NCBI GenBank assembly: GCA_937877515.1
Contig: CALFIX010000002.1
Span: 1 to 58,765 of the forward strand
Length of the DNA: 58,765 bases
From: an uncultured Treponema sp.
GTDB lineage: Bacteria; Spirochaetota; Spirochaetia; Treponematales; Treponemataceae
Direction: 5' to 3'
The stretch's first letter is position 1; each line of letters begins with the position of its first letter. Both the position numbers and the translations under genes were made by a program. The notes beneath the pieces are model-generated. The model saw nothing but the letters and a program-made list of their open reading frames with translations, had not been told where the DNA came from and made no database searches. This document shows, piece after piece, positions 42,560 through 50,441 of this stretch.

Positions 42560-43204
42560 TTATTTTTTTCCGAGCATTGTAAAATCATCCACTGCAGAAC
42601 AGAATGCTATACCGCTTCCTGGTTCACTAAGACATGGCAATGTTCTTACAGCTTCCAAAACTGCGTCTTTTTGTTCGTTTTCAACTACAATCATAAGCAT
42701 TTCTTTTTCTGGAACAATATGCATACCAAAAAATTTTTCATCATCTTCCCTAGCTGTTCCGCGTGCATTAACAACAGTTCCTCCTCCAGCTCCAGCTTTA
42801 CGAGCAACCGCCATTGCATCATCTGCATATCCTTTATTAAGAATTACTGTTATAAGATATCTTTCTTTTTTTTCGCTCATAGCTTTTTCTCCTTTAGAAA
42901 TATTTCCTGTCTTAAGCATAGAATCAACATCAATGCTATACAAATAACCAAAATTGTTTTTTTCATCTTCTAATGCTTTTACAATTGCTTCTTGAATTTT
43001 TTCTTTTGTATTACGCTCAGTAACAATTGTAACAACATCTAAAGTTTGTCCGCCAAGACCTAGCGTTGCAATTACACTACTGGCACTAATTTTACGAGCC
43101 ATAAAAACTGTTCCACCAAAACTTCCTGCTTTATTTGCGGCATCAGAAACAAGTTCTGCTTTATCATGCGGAACAACAGCAGTAAGAAGTACATACTTTG
43201 TCAT
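42560..43204 (-). CDS. Double PII-like signalling protein
   Basis: A 214-residue protein made of two PII-fold halves (1-105 and 110-214). Half 1: T-A-V-V-P-H-D-K-A, A-G-S-F-G-G-T-V-F-M-A-R, V-T-I-V-T-E-R. Half 2: I-T-V-I-L-N-K-G-Y-A-D, A-G-A-G-G-G-T-V-V-N-A-R-G-T, M-I-V-V-E-N-E-Q-K. The G-G-T-V segment in each half matches the PII-like group, without the Tyr-51 T-loop motif of GlnB. PII proteins gate transporters in response to nucleotides; the partner here is the DUF1538 membrane protein, whose gene overlaps its start (ATGA). Confidence 0.85.
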   Translation of the reverse strand: MTKYVLLTAVVPHDKAELVSDAANKAGSFGGTVFMARKISASSVIATLGLGGQTLDVVTIVTERNTKEKIQEAIVKALEDEKNNFGYLYSIDVDSMLKTGNISKGEKAMSEKKERYLITVILNKGYADDAMAVARKAGAGGGTVVNARGTAREDDEKFFGMHIVPEKEMLMIVVENEQKDAVLEAVRTLPCLSEPGSGIAFCSAVDDFTMLGKK

Positions 43205-44736
43205 TCTTTTACCTCCTTTTTCTGTGCACGATTATTTTTTATTTTAAATATTATTCCTAAAATTTGAATTGCAATAAGCGGTGTCATAGCAACCAATGCA
43301 ATTACACCAAATGCATCTGTAACAGGATTTCCTCCTGCACTAATTGCAGCACCCAGCGTAAACGAAAGAATAAATGTACTTGTCATGGGGCCGGAAGCAA
43401 CTCCACCAGAGTCAAAAGCAATGCCTGTAAACAAAGGTGGACAAATAAAAGTAAGCACCAATGCCAGCGCATAACCAGGAATCAAAATGTACCACAGACT
43501 AAAACCATAAAGAACACGCAGCATGCTTAAACCAATTGCAATCGCAACTCCTGCACTCAAAGCAACAAGCATAACCTTACGCTTTATTGTTCCACCGCTT
43601 ACACTTTCTACCTGTTCCGTTAAAACCCAAACAGCAGGCTCTGCACAAACAACTACAGCTCCAAAAACAACTCCAACAAGCACAAGTAAAACCACCCACA
43701 AGCCCCCTTTTGTTACTGCATTGCCTCCTAAGATTTCTCCTAACATTCTTCCCGCTGGCATAAAACCACCGTTTACACCAACTAAAAAAATAACAAGACC
43801 TACAAAGCTATAAACAACACCCACAATCATACGACGGACCTGCATTGGCGGCATCTTTAAAAGAAAAATCTGAAAGACTATAAACATTATTATAAGTGGT
43901 AAAAGTGCCATACTAACTTCTTTTAGCGTAGAAGGTAAAAGTGTAACAAATATTTTTAGCCCCTCATCACTTTTTAAACTTGCACTTGCTGCTGCAACAC
44001 CGGATGAAGCTTCTCCAGTAAAAGCATTACCTGTAAGTTTTAGAATAAGCCCGTAAACACAGACAGCTGCCACAGGACCAATACTTGCAATTCCTGTTAA
44101 ACCAAAAGAGTCGTCACTGTCTGCTTTAGAAGTTTTACTGCCTGTAGATCTAACGGCTGCAACACCAACACCCAGTGCCATAATAAATGGAACCGTCATC
44201 GGCCCAGTTGTTGCTCCACCTGCGTCAAAGGCCACCCCCTGAAAATTTTCTGGACACAAAAAGGCAAGAATAAAAACTAAAACGTAAGAAATAATAAGAA
44301 CCCACTTAAGTGGTAAAGAAAGTACTGTGCGTAAAAGACCTAACATTACAAAAAGCCCAACGCCCAAGGCTATCATAAAAATTAAAACCCATTTATTAAC
44401 GGCAGGACTAACATCTTTTATTTGCCCCGCAAGAACCTGAACATCCGGTTCTGCAATTGTAACCATAATACCAATAACAAAAGCAACACTTAGCAAAAGT
44501 GGTAAGCTTTTTTTTGCAGTCAAAGCAGCACCGCTACGCTCTCCAATGGGAAGAATTCCAATATCTACACCTAAAAGGAAAATTGTAAGTCCAATAATTA
44601 AAAGAATGCCGCCTACAACAAACCTAATTAAAAGAGAAGAGCCTAGTGGTGCAACCGTAAGCGAAAGTAAAACAACAATCGCCATAATTGGCAAAACAGA
44701 AAGCAGCGTCTCCTTAAACTTTTGCAAAAGATTCAT
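43201..44736 (-). CDS. Tandem DUF1538 membrane protein
   Basis: A 511-residue membrane protein with about 12-14 helices and an internal duplication. Half 1: G-V-D-I-G-I-L-P-I-G-E-R, I-A-E-P-D-V-Q-V-L, V-A-F-D-A-G-G-A-T-T-G-P-M-T. Half 2: G-V-N-G-G-F-M-P-A-G-R, C-A-E-P-A-V-W-V-L, I-A-F-D-S-G-G-V-A-S-G-P-M-T. These are the DUF1538 signatures. The family is often found beside PII-like genes and is a presumed transporter of unknown substrate. Conserved acidic E-P and D-x-G-G motifs inside helices suggest a cation or anion site. No ribosome site; TATTTT sits 6 bases upstream. Confidence 0.85.
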   Translation of the reverse strand: MNLLQKFKETLLSVLPIMAIVVLLSLTVAPLGSSLLIRFVVGGILLIIGLTIFLLGVDIGILPIGERSGAALTAKKSLPLLLSVAFVIGIMVTIAEPDVQVLAGQIKDVSPAVNKWVLIFMIALGVGLFVMLGLLRTVLSLPLKWVLIISYVLVFILAFLCPENFQGVAFDAGGATTGPMTVPFIMALGVGVAAVRSTGSKTSKADSDDSFGLTGIASIGPVAAVCVYGLILKLTGNAFTGEASSGVAAASASLKSDEGLKIFVTLLPSTLKEVSMALLPLIIMFIVFQIFLLKMPPMQVRRMIVGVVYSFVGLVIFLVGVNGGFMPAGRMLGEILGGNAVTKGGLWVVLLVLVGVVFGAVVVCAEPAVWVLTEQVESVSGGTIKRKVMLVALSAGVAIAIGLSMLRVLYGFSLWYILIPGYALALVLTFICPPLFTGIAFDSGGVASGPMTSTFILSFTLGAAISAGGNPVTDAFGVIALVAMTPLIAIQILGIIFKIKNNRAQKKEVKE

Positions 44737-44904
44737 ACGCTTAAAATACTACATTTTTTTTTTAAAGTCTTTAGATTTTCCTTGAATTTAACCTTTCCCT
44801 TCTTGCAAAGGTAAGAAGAGTATTTGAATCAATTCCTAAAATAGGAGCGAAAATATGAGGGGAAAAACTATTTTATGAGGAATAGCAGTTTAATTTTTTC
44901 CTCT
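44737..44904. other. Intergenic region with a GGAAAAA/TTTTTTCC hairpin
   Basis: 168 bases without a credible gene. A weak hairpin, GAGGGGAAAAA (from 44858) pairing with TTTTTTCCTCTC (ends 44907), may terminate the minus-strand MIF gene. It also holds a doubled TATGAGG. Confidence 0.35.
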
Positions 44905-45246
44905 CTAAAAGTTACTGCCGTTCCAGCCCCAGTTTTGAGTGCCAAAGTAACTTACATAAACGGCGTCTTTTGGAATGTCCAGCTCTTTATCAAGAATCTC
45001 GCAGACTTTTGCCGTCATTTTGTTACTTGCACTGGAATCAACTGAGCCTAAAACTTTTATTTCTACGTAAGCACCTTTAGAAAGCTTTTTTCCGCCAAAG
45101 TATAAGTCCTGGTTGTCAGAAAGGTTTACCATTAGATAGCTTTCTGGCTTACCCATTAGACTAATGGCTTTTCCAAATTCTGCTTTAAGAACGTCTCTCT
45201 TTTCTTCTGATAACACTCCTGTTACCTTTGCTTCAATCATTGGCAT
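44905..45246 (-). CDS. MIF-like phenylpyruvate tautomerase
   Basis: A 113-residue protein of the macrophage migration inhibitory factor family. It starts M-P-M-I-E-A-K-V, so Pro2 would be the N-terminal catalytic residue after Met removal. Later parts fit too: S-Y-L-M-V-N-L (the K/Y-x-M-V segment), G-G-K-K-L-S-K-G-A-Y-V-E-I-K-V-L-G near residue 55 and the C-terminal Y-V-S-Y-F-G-T-Q-N-W-G-W-N-G-S, typical of bacterial MIF homologues. It may be a metabolic tautomerase or a host-acting mimic. AGGAG and an extended -10 TGATATAAT precede it. Confidence 0.9.
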   Translation of the reverse strand: MPMIEAKVTGVLSEEKRDVLKAEFGKAISLMGKPESYLMVNLSDNQDLYFGGKKLSKGAYVEIKVLGSVDSSASNKMTAKVCEILDKELDIPKDAVYVSYFGTQNWGWNGSNF

Positions 45247-45286
45247 AATGCTTCTCCTTTTTAGTATTATATCACGCTATATAATT

Positions 45287-45787
45287 TTACTGTTGATTGA
45301 TTTGTAAATTCAAGAGTTTTCCGTTTTGTTCTATTGTTATGCCGTAAACTTTTGTTTCCAGCGGAGGATTTTCTTCCCAGGGGCGTTTATATTCAAAGAG
45401 GATTTTTGTAGCTCCGCGTTTTAATGCCGTAATTTTATACGTAAAAAGGCTGGGAGCGCCTACCATTCCGTTTTTTCCAAGATACTTTTCGCTTTCCTTT
45501 ATGCTGATAAGAGCTTCATCTTCTACTGTGTAAACCCACGTGTAGCCTGTTGTAGGATTTCCTTCAAGCTCAATTATCTTTTTGCTTCCTTTTGATTTTA
45601 CTGAAGTGCAGGAGCATGCAAGAAGACTTGGTGAACCTACGCCCGATTGGAAGGGCGAGCGAAGCGAGTTGCGGAACGAAGTATAGCAATGGAGGCGTAA
45701 GCCGTAACCCTGGAAAGCGGGGTGGCTGAGAACCTCGTTATTTAATGCCAGGCATAAAACCTGCCCGTCAGAAAAAGTGCCGTCCAA
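45287..45787 (-). CDS. Chagasin-type (I42) cysteine-protease inhibitor with repeat-derived 5' end
   Basis: A 166-residue frame whose C-terminal 110 residues are a clear chagasin/I42 inhibitor: L-E-G-N-P-T-T-G-Y-T-W, V-G-A-P-S-L-F-T-Y, and Y-K-R-P-W-E, the three binding loops that block papain-like proteases. Just before them is a lipobox, L-L-A-C-S-C, so the ancestor was a lipoprotein. Residues 1-52 are translated from a GC-rich dispersed repeat, not from a signal peptide. Only a TTG at 45787 with GGAAG could start it. The protein is either a disabled export mutant or a pseudogene. Confidence 0.6.
   Translation of the reverse strand: MDGTFSDGQVLCLALNNEVLSHPAFQGYGLRLHCYTSFRNSLRSPFQSGVGSPSLLACSCTSVKSKGSKKIIELEGNPTTGYTWVYTVEDEALISIKESEKYLGKNGMVGAPSLFTYKITALKRGATKILFEYKRPWEENPPLETKVYGITIEQNGKLLNLQINQQ
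45634..45760 (-). repeat. Dispersed GC-rich repeat inside the inhibitor gene
   Basis: On the minus strand it reads from GAGGTTCTCAGCCACCCC through GGTTACGGCTTACGCC and CTCGCTTCGCTCGCCC to CAATCGGGCGTAGGTT. Base composition is far from the surrounding AT-rich DNA. The end (GGGCGTAGGTT) coincides with the end of the fragment at 18193-18217, which defines a boundary. The inner parts can fold into hairpins (CTCGCTTCGCTCG). Confidence 0.65.
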
Positions 45788-45818
45788 ATCACTACTTCCA
45801 AATAGATAGAAAATGCAC

Positions 45819-45824
45819 TATAAT
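45819..45824 (+). promoter_or_regulatory. ackA promoter -10
   Basis: TATAAT 36 bases before ATG 45861, with TTCCAA at the 17-base distance as a weak -35. A GAGG ribosome site follows, so this gene has an ordinary leader. Confidence 0.5.
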
Positions 45825-45860
45825 AGCGCCCGATTAATTTTTATTCATTCGAGGCATTTT

Positions 45861-47204
45861 ATGGTTATTCTTACATTGAACTGCGGTTCATCCAGTGCAA
45901 AGTACCAGGTTTATGACTGGGACAACAAAGAAGTTATGGCAAACGGTGTTGTAGAACGCATTGGAATTGAAGGAAGCTGCATTACTCACAAGGCTAAAGG
46001 AAAAAAGACAGAAATTGAAAGTCCTTGTCCGACTCACAAGGAAGCAATCGAGCTTATCATTAAAGAAATTACAGACCCGGAAGTTGGCGTTATAAAAAGC
46101 ATGGACGAAATTGGAGCGGTAGGTCACCGCGTTTTGCATGGCGGCGAAAAATTTACAAAGAGCGTTTTGATTACTCCAGAAGTTTTAGATGGATTCCGCG
46201 AAGTTGTTGATCTTGGTCCTCTTCACATGCCTGCAAACATCATGGGTATTGAAGCTGCCCAGAAGGTTATGCCAAATGTTCCACACTCTGCAATTATGGA
46301 CACAGCATGGCACCAGACAATGCCGGAAGAAACTTTCCAGTATGCAATTCCTCGGGAATGGTACGAAAAGTATGCTGCCCGCCGCTACGGTTTCCACGGA
46401 ACAAGCTTCCTTTACACAGCAAAACGTGCTGCAGTATTACTCGGAAAAGACCCAAAAGATACAAACCTTATCATCTGCCACATCGGTAACGGTTCTTCCA
46501 TGTGTGCTGTTAAAAACGGCGTTTGCTACGACACAACAATGGGTATTACTCCGCTTGAAGGTCTTATAATGGGAACTCGTTCAGGTGACCTGGACCCGGC
46601 TCTTCCTTTCTACATTATGAGAAAAACCGGAATGAGCGCTGATGAAATGGATAAAGCTTTAAACAAGAAGTGCGGATGCCTAGGTATTACAGGAAAATAT
46701 TCTGACCGCCGCGACATTGAAATTGATGCAGCAAAGGGCGACAAGCTCTGCCAGCTTTCTATCGAAATGGAAGCTCTCCGCATTAAAAAGTACATCGGTG
46801 CATTTATGGCAGAGCTCGGCCACGTAGATGCAATCGTCTGGACAGCAGGTGTTGGAGAACGCGGACCTATCACACGCTTTAAGGCTTGTAGTGGCTTAGA
46901 AAACTACGGCATTAAGATTGATGCCGAGCGTAACGAATGGAGCTTTACAGGTAACGCTGAAACATACATCCACGCTGATGATTCTGCTACTAAGATTTTC
47001 GTTATCCCAACAGACGAAGAGCTTGTAATGACAGAAGACGCTTACGCTTTGATGAAGGGAACTTATGATGTTCACACAAACTTCAAGTATTCCTTCCAGG
47101 ACCCTGCTTACGTAAACAAGGCCCGCGAAGAAGGTCTTAAGGGCGATCTTGTAAAGCGTCCTAACATTGCAAAAATCTTAGCTCGCGACATTATAGGTAA
47201 GTAA
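45861..47204 (+). CDS. ackA: Acetate kinase
   Basis: A 447-residue ASKHA enzyme that makes ATP and acetate from acetyl phosphate. The start at ATG 45861 is set by GAGG at 45851 and the conserved V-I-L-T-L-N-C-G-S-S-S-A-K-Y; the longer frame from 45813 is not supported. Other marks: G-H-R-V-L-H-G-G, D-T-A-W-H-Q-T-M-P, Y-G-F-H-G-T-S, H-I-G-N-G-S-S, G-L-I-M-G-T-R-S-G-D-L-D-P, and A-G-V-G-E-R-G-P. It is clearly richer in G+C than neighbouring genes and ends in a good terminator. Confidence 0.97.
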   Translation: MVILTLNCGSSSAKYQVYDWDNKEVMANGVVERIGIEGSCITHKAKGKKTEIESPCPTHKEAIELIIKEITDPEVGVIKSMDEIGAVGHRVLHGGEKFTKSVLITPEVLDGFREVVDLGPLHMPANIMGIEAAQKVMPNVPHSAIMDTAWHQTMPEETFQYAIPREWYEKYAARRYGFHGTSFLYTAKRAAVLLGKDPKDTNLIICHIGNGSSMCAVKNGVCYDTTMGITPLEGLIMGTRSGDLDPALPFYIMRKTGMSADEMDKALNKKCGCLGITGKYSDRRDIEIDAAKGDKLCQLSIEMEALRIKKYIGAFMAELGHVDAIVWTAGVGERGPITRFKACSGLENYGIKIDAERNEWSFTGNAETYIHADDSATKIFVIPTDEELVMTEDAYALMKGTYDVHTNFKYSFQDPAYVNKAREEGLKGDLVKRPNIAKILARDIIGK

Positions 47205-47230
47205 ACACTAAAACTTTTTAAGTAAAAAGA

Positions 47231-47283
47231 AATCCCTGGGGGCTTACAGTGGAACACACTAAAAGCTTTCGGGGATTTTTTTT
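47231..47283 (+). terminator. Terminator of ackA
   Basis: Long stem AATCCCTGGGGGCTT / AAGCTTTCGGGGATT with several G-U pairs and an inner AGTG/CACT, followed by T8. Confidence 0.85.
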
Positions 47284-47336
47284 GACATATTGACGAAAAA
47301 TGTCAAAGTCTACTAAAATACTTTTTACTATATAAT
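47281..47336 (+). promoter_or_regulatory. fabV promoter region with inverted-repeat operator
   Basis: Perfect inverted repeat TTTGACAT (47281-47288) and ATGTCAAA (47300-47307), spacer 11. It encloses TTGACG (47290-47295), which lies 18 bases from TAAAAT (47314-47319). A second -10, TATAAT, is at 47331-47336. A repressor bound at the repeat would cover the -35. It does not match the FapR consensus I know; FabT-like sites share TTTGA/TCAAA arms but are tighter. Confidence 0.5.
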
Positions 47337-47353
47337 ACACACAAGAGGTATTT

Positions 47354-48583
47354 ATGATTATTAAACCTATGATTCGCAGTAACATTTGCATTAATGCTCA
47401 CCCAGTGGGATGTGCAAAAGATACAGAACGTCAAATTGCGTATGTTCGTTCACAAAAAGCAAAAAGGGGAACAAAGTCTTCTAAGGAAGGCGGAAATGGA
47501 CCTAAAACAGTTTTAGTTTTAGGTTGTTCTACAGGTTATGGTCTTGCCAGCCGCATTAGCGCAGCTTTTGAATATGGAGCTGACACAATTGGTGTTTCTT
47601 TTGAAAAAGAGCCTACTGTAACTAAGGGCGGTACTCCTGGCTGGTATAACAATGCCGCTTTTGATAAAGCCGCAAAGGCAGAAGGTCTTAAAACTGTTAC
47701 CTTTAATGCTGATGCATACAGCGATGAATGCCGCCAGACTGTAATTAACCAGTTAAAAGACTGGAGTGCAAAAGCTGATTTAGTAATTTATTCTTTAGCA
47801 AGTCCTGTTCGCACGGATCCGGACACAAAAGTTTTATATAAATCTGTAATTAAGCCAATTGGTCAGGTTTATGCAGGAGCTGCTTTAGACATGATGAGTG
47901 GAAAAATTACTCAGGCTTCTACAAATCCTGCAGAAGGTGACGACATTCCTAACACCGTAAAGGTTATGGGTGGCGAAGATTGGGAACGCTGGATGAAAAT
48001 GCTTCTGGAAGCAGGCGTTCTTGCCGACGGTTGCCGCACAGTTGCTTATTCTTACATTGGGCCTTCTTTAAGTCATGCTATTTACCGCGACGGTACAATT
48101 GGTGAAGCTAAAAAAGACCTGGAAAAAAGAGCACATTCTATAGACGCTTCTTTAAAGAGTGCATTAAACGGGGCAGCCTTTGTTAGTGTAAACAAGGGGC
48201 TTGTAACCCGCAGTAGTGCTGTTATTCCTATCATTAGTCTTTACCTTGGTGTCTTATTTAAGGTAATGAAAGAAAAGGGAACTCACGAAGGCTGTATTGA
48301 ACAGATGGAGCGCCTTTTTGCAGAACGTCTTTACACCGGCGAAAACTCTAGTGCTGCAAACGTTCCTGTAGATAGCGAAAATAGAATTCGTATAGACGAC
48401 TGGGAGCTTGACCCAGCTGTTCAAGCAGAAATTGATCGCATAATGCCTCTTGTTACAGAAGAAAATGTAAATGAGCTTACAGACCTTGCTGGCCTTCGCC
48501 ATGACTTCTTAAACATTAACGGCTTTGATGTTGCAGGCGTTGACTACGAAAAAGATATTTCTGACATGACAAAGATAGACTAA
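47354..48583 (+). CDS. fabV: Enoyl-ACP / trans-2-enoyl-CoA reductase (FabV/TER)
   Basis: A 409-residue NADH-dependent reductase. Start M-I-I-K-P-M-I-R with AAGAGG upstream. Rossmann segment V-L-G-C-S-T-G-Y-G-L-A-S-R at 55-67, and the Y-x8-K catalytic pair is Y244...K253 in A-I-Y-R-D-G-T-I-G-E-A-K. C-terminal D-D-W-E-L-D-P-A-V-Q is conserved. T. denticola has a well studied homologue that reduces crotonyl-CoA (TER). In this organism it may serve fatty acid synthesis or butyrate formation. It is the first gene of an operon with the pseudouridine synthase. Confidence 0.95.
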   Translation: MIIKPMIRSNICINAHPVGCAKDTERQIAYVRSQKAKRGTKSSKEGGNGPKTVLVLGCSTGYGLASRISAAFEYGADTIGVSFEKEPTVTKGGTPGWYNNAAFDKAAKAEGLKTVTFNADAYSDECRQTVINQLKDWSAKADLVIYSLASPVRTDPDTKVLYKSVIKPIGQVYAGAALDMMSGKITQASTNPAEGDDIPNTVKVMGGEDWERWMKMLLEAGVLADGCRTVAYSYIGPSLSHAIYRDGTIGEAKKDLEKRAHSIDASLKSALNGAAFVSVNKGLVTRSSAVIPIISLYLGVLFKVMKEKGTHEGCIEQMERLFAERLYTGENSSAANVPVDSENRIRIDDWELDPAVQAEIDRIMPLVTEENVNELTDLAGLRHDFLNINGFDVAGVDYEKDISDMTKID

Positions 48584-49356
48584 TGAAAAACACACCAGAC
48601 TATTCAGTAATTTATTCTGATGAAGATATTGTTGTCTTAAACAAAAGGAGCGGCCTTTTAATAGCCAGCGACAGGTATGACTTAGACGCTCCCCGTTTGG
48701 ACATTCTTGCAGAAAAAGAATTTGGTAAGCTTTTTGCAGTGCACCGCATAGACAAAGACACAAGCGGTCTTGTTATTTATGCACGTACAGAAGAAGCTCA
48801 TCGGGCTTTAAGCATGAGCTTTGAAAAGCGGGAAGTAAAAAAAACATATCACTGTCTGGTGCATGGCCGTCCTCTCTGGCAGACAGAACACGTAACTTTA
48901 AGTTTGCTGCCAGATGGAGATGCCAAACACAGAACTGTTGTAAATAAAAAGGCAGGAAAGCCCAGCATTACCGATTTTGAAAACATTGGTTCCTGTGGTC
49001 CATACAGTTGGTTAAAGGCTTTTCCTCACACAGGTCGCACCCATCAAATTAGAGCTCACTTGCAGGCTCTTGGTTTTAGCATTGTTTGTGACCCTCTCTA
49101 CTCTGGTAATCAGCATCCAGTTTTGTTAAGTGATGTTAAACGTAAGTATAATGGCGACACTTTAGAAGAAAAACCTCTTTTAAGTCGTCTGGCACTGCAT
49201 GCATATTCTCTTACTGTAAAACATCCGCGCACAGGAGAAACATTAACATTTACAGCCCCCTACCCTCGCGACATGGAAGCCGTAAGAAAACAATTTGCAA
49301 AACTTTTTAAAGTTGACCCATTAAAAGAAAATGCCGATAATATTCTTAAGGCATAA
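48583..49356 (+). CDS. RluA-family pseudouridine synthase
   Basis: A 257-residue RNA-modifying enzyme. Starts on the last base of the fabV stop (TAATG). The catalytic Asp is D57 in H-R-I-D-K-D-T-S-G-L; other marks are V-L-N-K-R-S-G-L-L, Y-H-C-L-V-H-G, and P-H-T-G-R-T-H-Q-I-R-A-H-L near 165. There is no S4 domain. The target (tRNA or 23S rRNA) cannot be told from sequence. Confidence 0.9.
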   Translation: MKNTPDYSVIYSDEDIVVLNKRSGLLIASDRYDLDAPRLDILAEKEFGKLFAVHRIDKDTSGLVIYARTEEAHRALSMSFEKREVKKTYHCLVHGRPLWQTEHVTLSLLPDGDAKHRTVVNKKAGKPSITDFENIGSCGPYSWLKAFPHTGRTHQIRAHLQALGFSIVCDPLYSGNQHPVLLSDVKRKYNGDTLEEKPLLSRLALHAYSLTVKHPRTGETLTFTAPYPRDMEAVRKQFAKLFKVDPLKENADNILKA

Positions 49357-49361
49357 GATTA

Positions 49362-50381
49362 ATGAAAAAAAATTTTAAAACCTCTTATTTTGTTCTCTTT
49401 TTAGCGTTCAGCTTAAAAACTGTAAGCGCAGAAGATTTTCTTTCTAAGCTAAACTTCTCGTTTTTACCATATTTAGAGTGTACTGTAGAAAAACAGACGG
49501 AAGAAGTTTACACAGAAGTAGATGGGCAGAATGAACTGTTAAGCCTTATTGAATACAACAAAACTCCTTCTTTCACAACAGGTGCAAAAGCCTCTTTAGA
49601 ATTTGAAGGTCTTTTTTTAACAGCAGGCGGTTATTATACTTTGCCAGTAAAAAGCGGTTTTGTAACAGACAGTGACTGGATGAACATAACGCTTACCGGT
49701 CAAGAATACACTAATTACCAGACAAACTATTCATACCATGACAATTATATTCTAAGCGATTACTGCTTTTATGCAGAACTGGGATGGACCTTTGGAAAAA
49801 AAGAAAAAGTCTCTATAGCTCCTTTTATTGGTGCTGATTATAACTATAGCTACTATAAAGCTGATGACGGGTATTATATATATGGCTTATCAATAGGTTC
49901 TACAAAAAGAGATGGAAAACCTTACTATGCCTATGATGATGAAGACAGCTCTCACATAATGTCAGGAAAGTTTTATACGCTATCTGGTGTCCTTACTCTT
50001 GAACGCATTAGATACACTACTTGGGCAGGTTTTAAATATAACATTCAACCTGCTTATAATTTAACAATTGCAACTTCTTTTGCATTATGCCCTTACTGCT
50101 ATGTGCAGTCATTAGACTCCCATCTACAAAGAACTCCTGTTGATTATTATTATGATGTTATGTCTGGATTTTTATGCGGTGTAAGAACAAATTTTAGTGC
50201 AGAACTTTTATTAGATAAGCATAATTCCCTTATTTTTAACGCAGACCTTTCTTACGTAAATGTATATGGCATATCTTATGGCGGAGAAGATACAAGTGCA
50301 GTTTATCTTTTAGATTCTACAAGCGGAGCAACTTTCTATACATTAAACATTCAATTTTTTTACAGATGGCGTTATCGCTAA
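49362..50381 (+). CDS. Tyr-rich outer-membrane beta-barrel-like protein
   Basis: A 339-residue exported protein; signal peptide 1-23 (T-V-S-A). Mature strands alternate and are very Tyr-rich (Y-T-N-Y-Q-T-N-Y-S-Y; I-G-A-D-Y-N-Y-S-Y-Y-K). It ends L-N-I-Q-F-F-Y-R-W-R-Y-R, so an aromatic strand is close to the C-terminus. It resembles omptin-size barrels in length (ten strands) but I see no catalytic pattern and do not assign a function. It starts 5 bases after the pseudouridine synthase. Confidence 0.68.
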   Translation: MKKNFKTSYFVLFLAFSLKTVSAEDFLSKLNFSFLPYLECTVEKQTEEVYTEVDGQNELLSLIEYNKTPSFTTGAKASLEFEGLFLTAGGYYTLPVKSGFVTDSDWMNITLTGQEYTNYQTNYSYHDNYILSDYCFYAELGWTFGKKEKVSIAPFIGADYNYSYYKADDGYYIYGLSIGSTKRDGKPYYAYDDEDSSHIMSGKFYTLSGVLTLERIRYTTWAGFKYNIQPAYNLTIATSFALCPYCYVQSLDSHLQRTPVDYYYDVMSGFLCGVRTNFSAELLLDKHNSLIFNADLSYVNVYGISYGGEDTSAVYLLDSTSGATFYTLNIQFFYRWRYR

Positions 50382-50441
50382 ATTCGTGATATAATAAATT
50401 TGTTATAAGACAGATGATTCCTATATCAACGGAGGCATAAC

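Noticed and set aside
43264..43530. Cys/Asn/Thr-rich plus-strand frame inside the DUF1538 gene
   Set aside because: Antisense shadow of a membrane protein gene with no ribosome site.
45813..45860. Longer start for acetate kinase
   Set aside because: The extra 16 residues precede the conserved N-terminus and the GAGG site fits ATG 45861.
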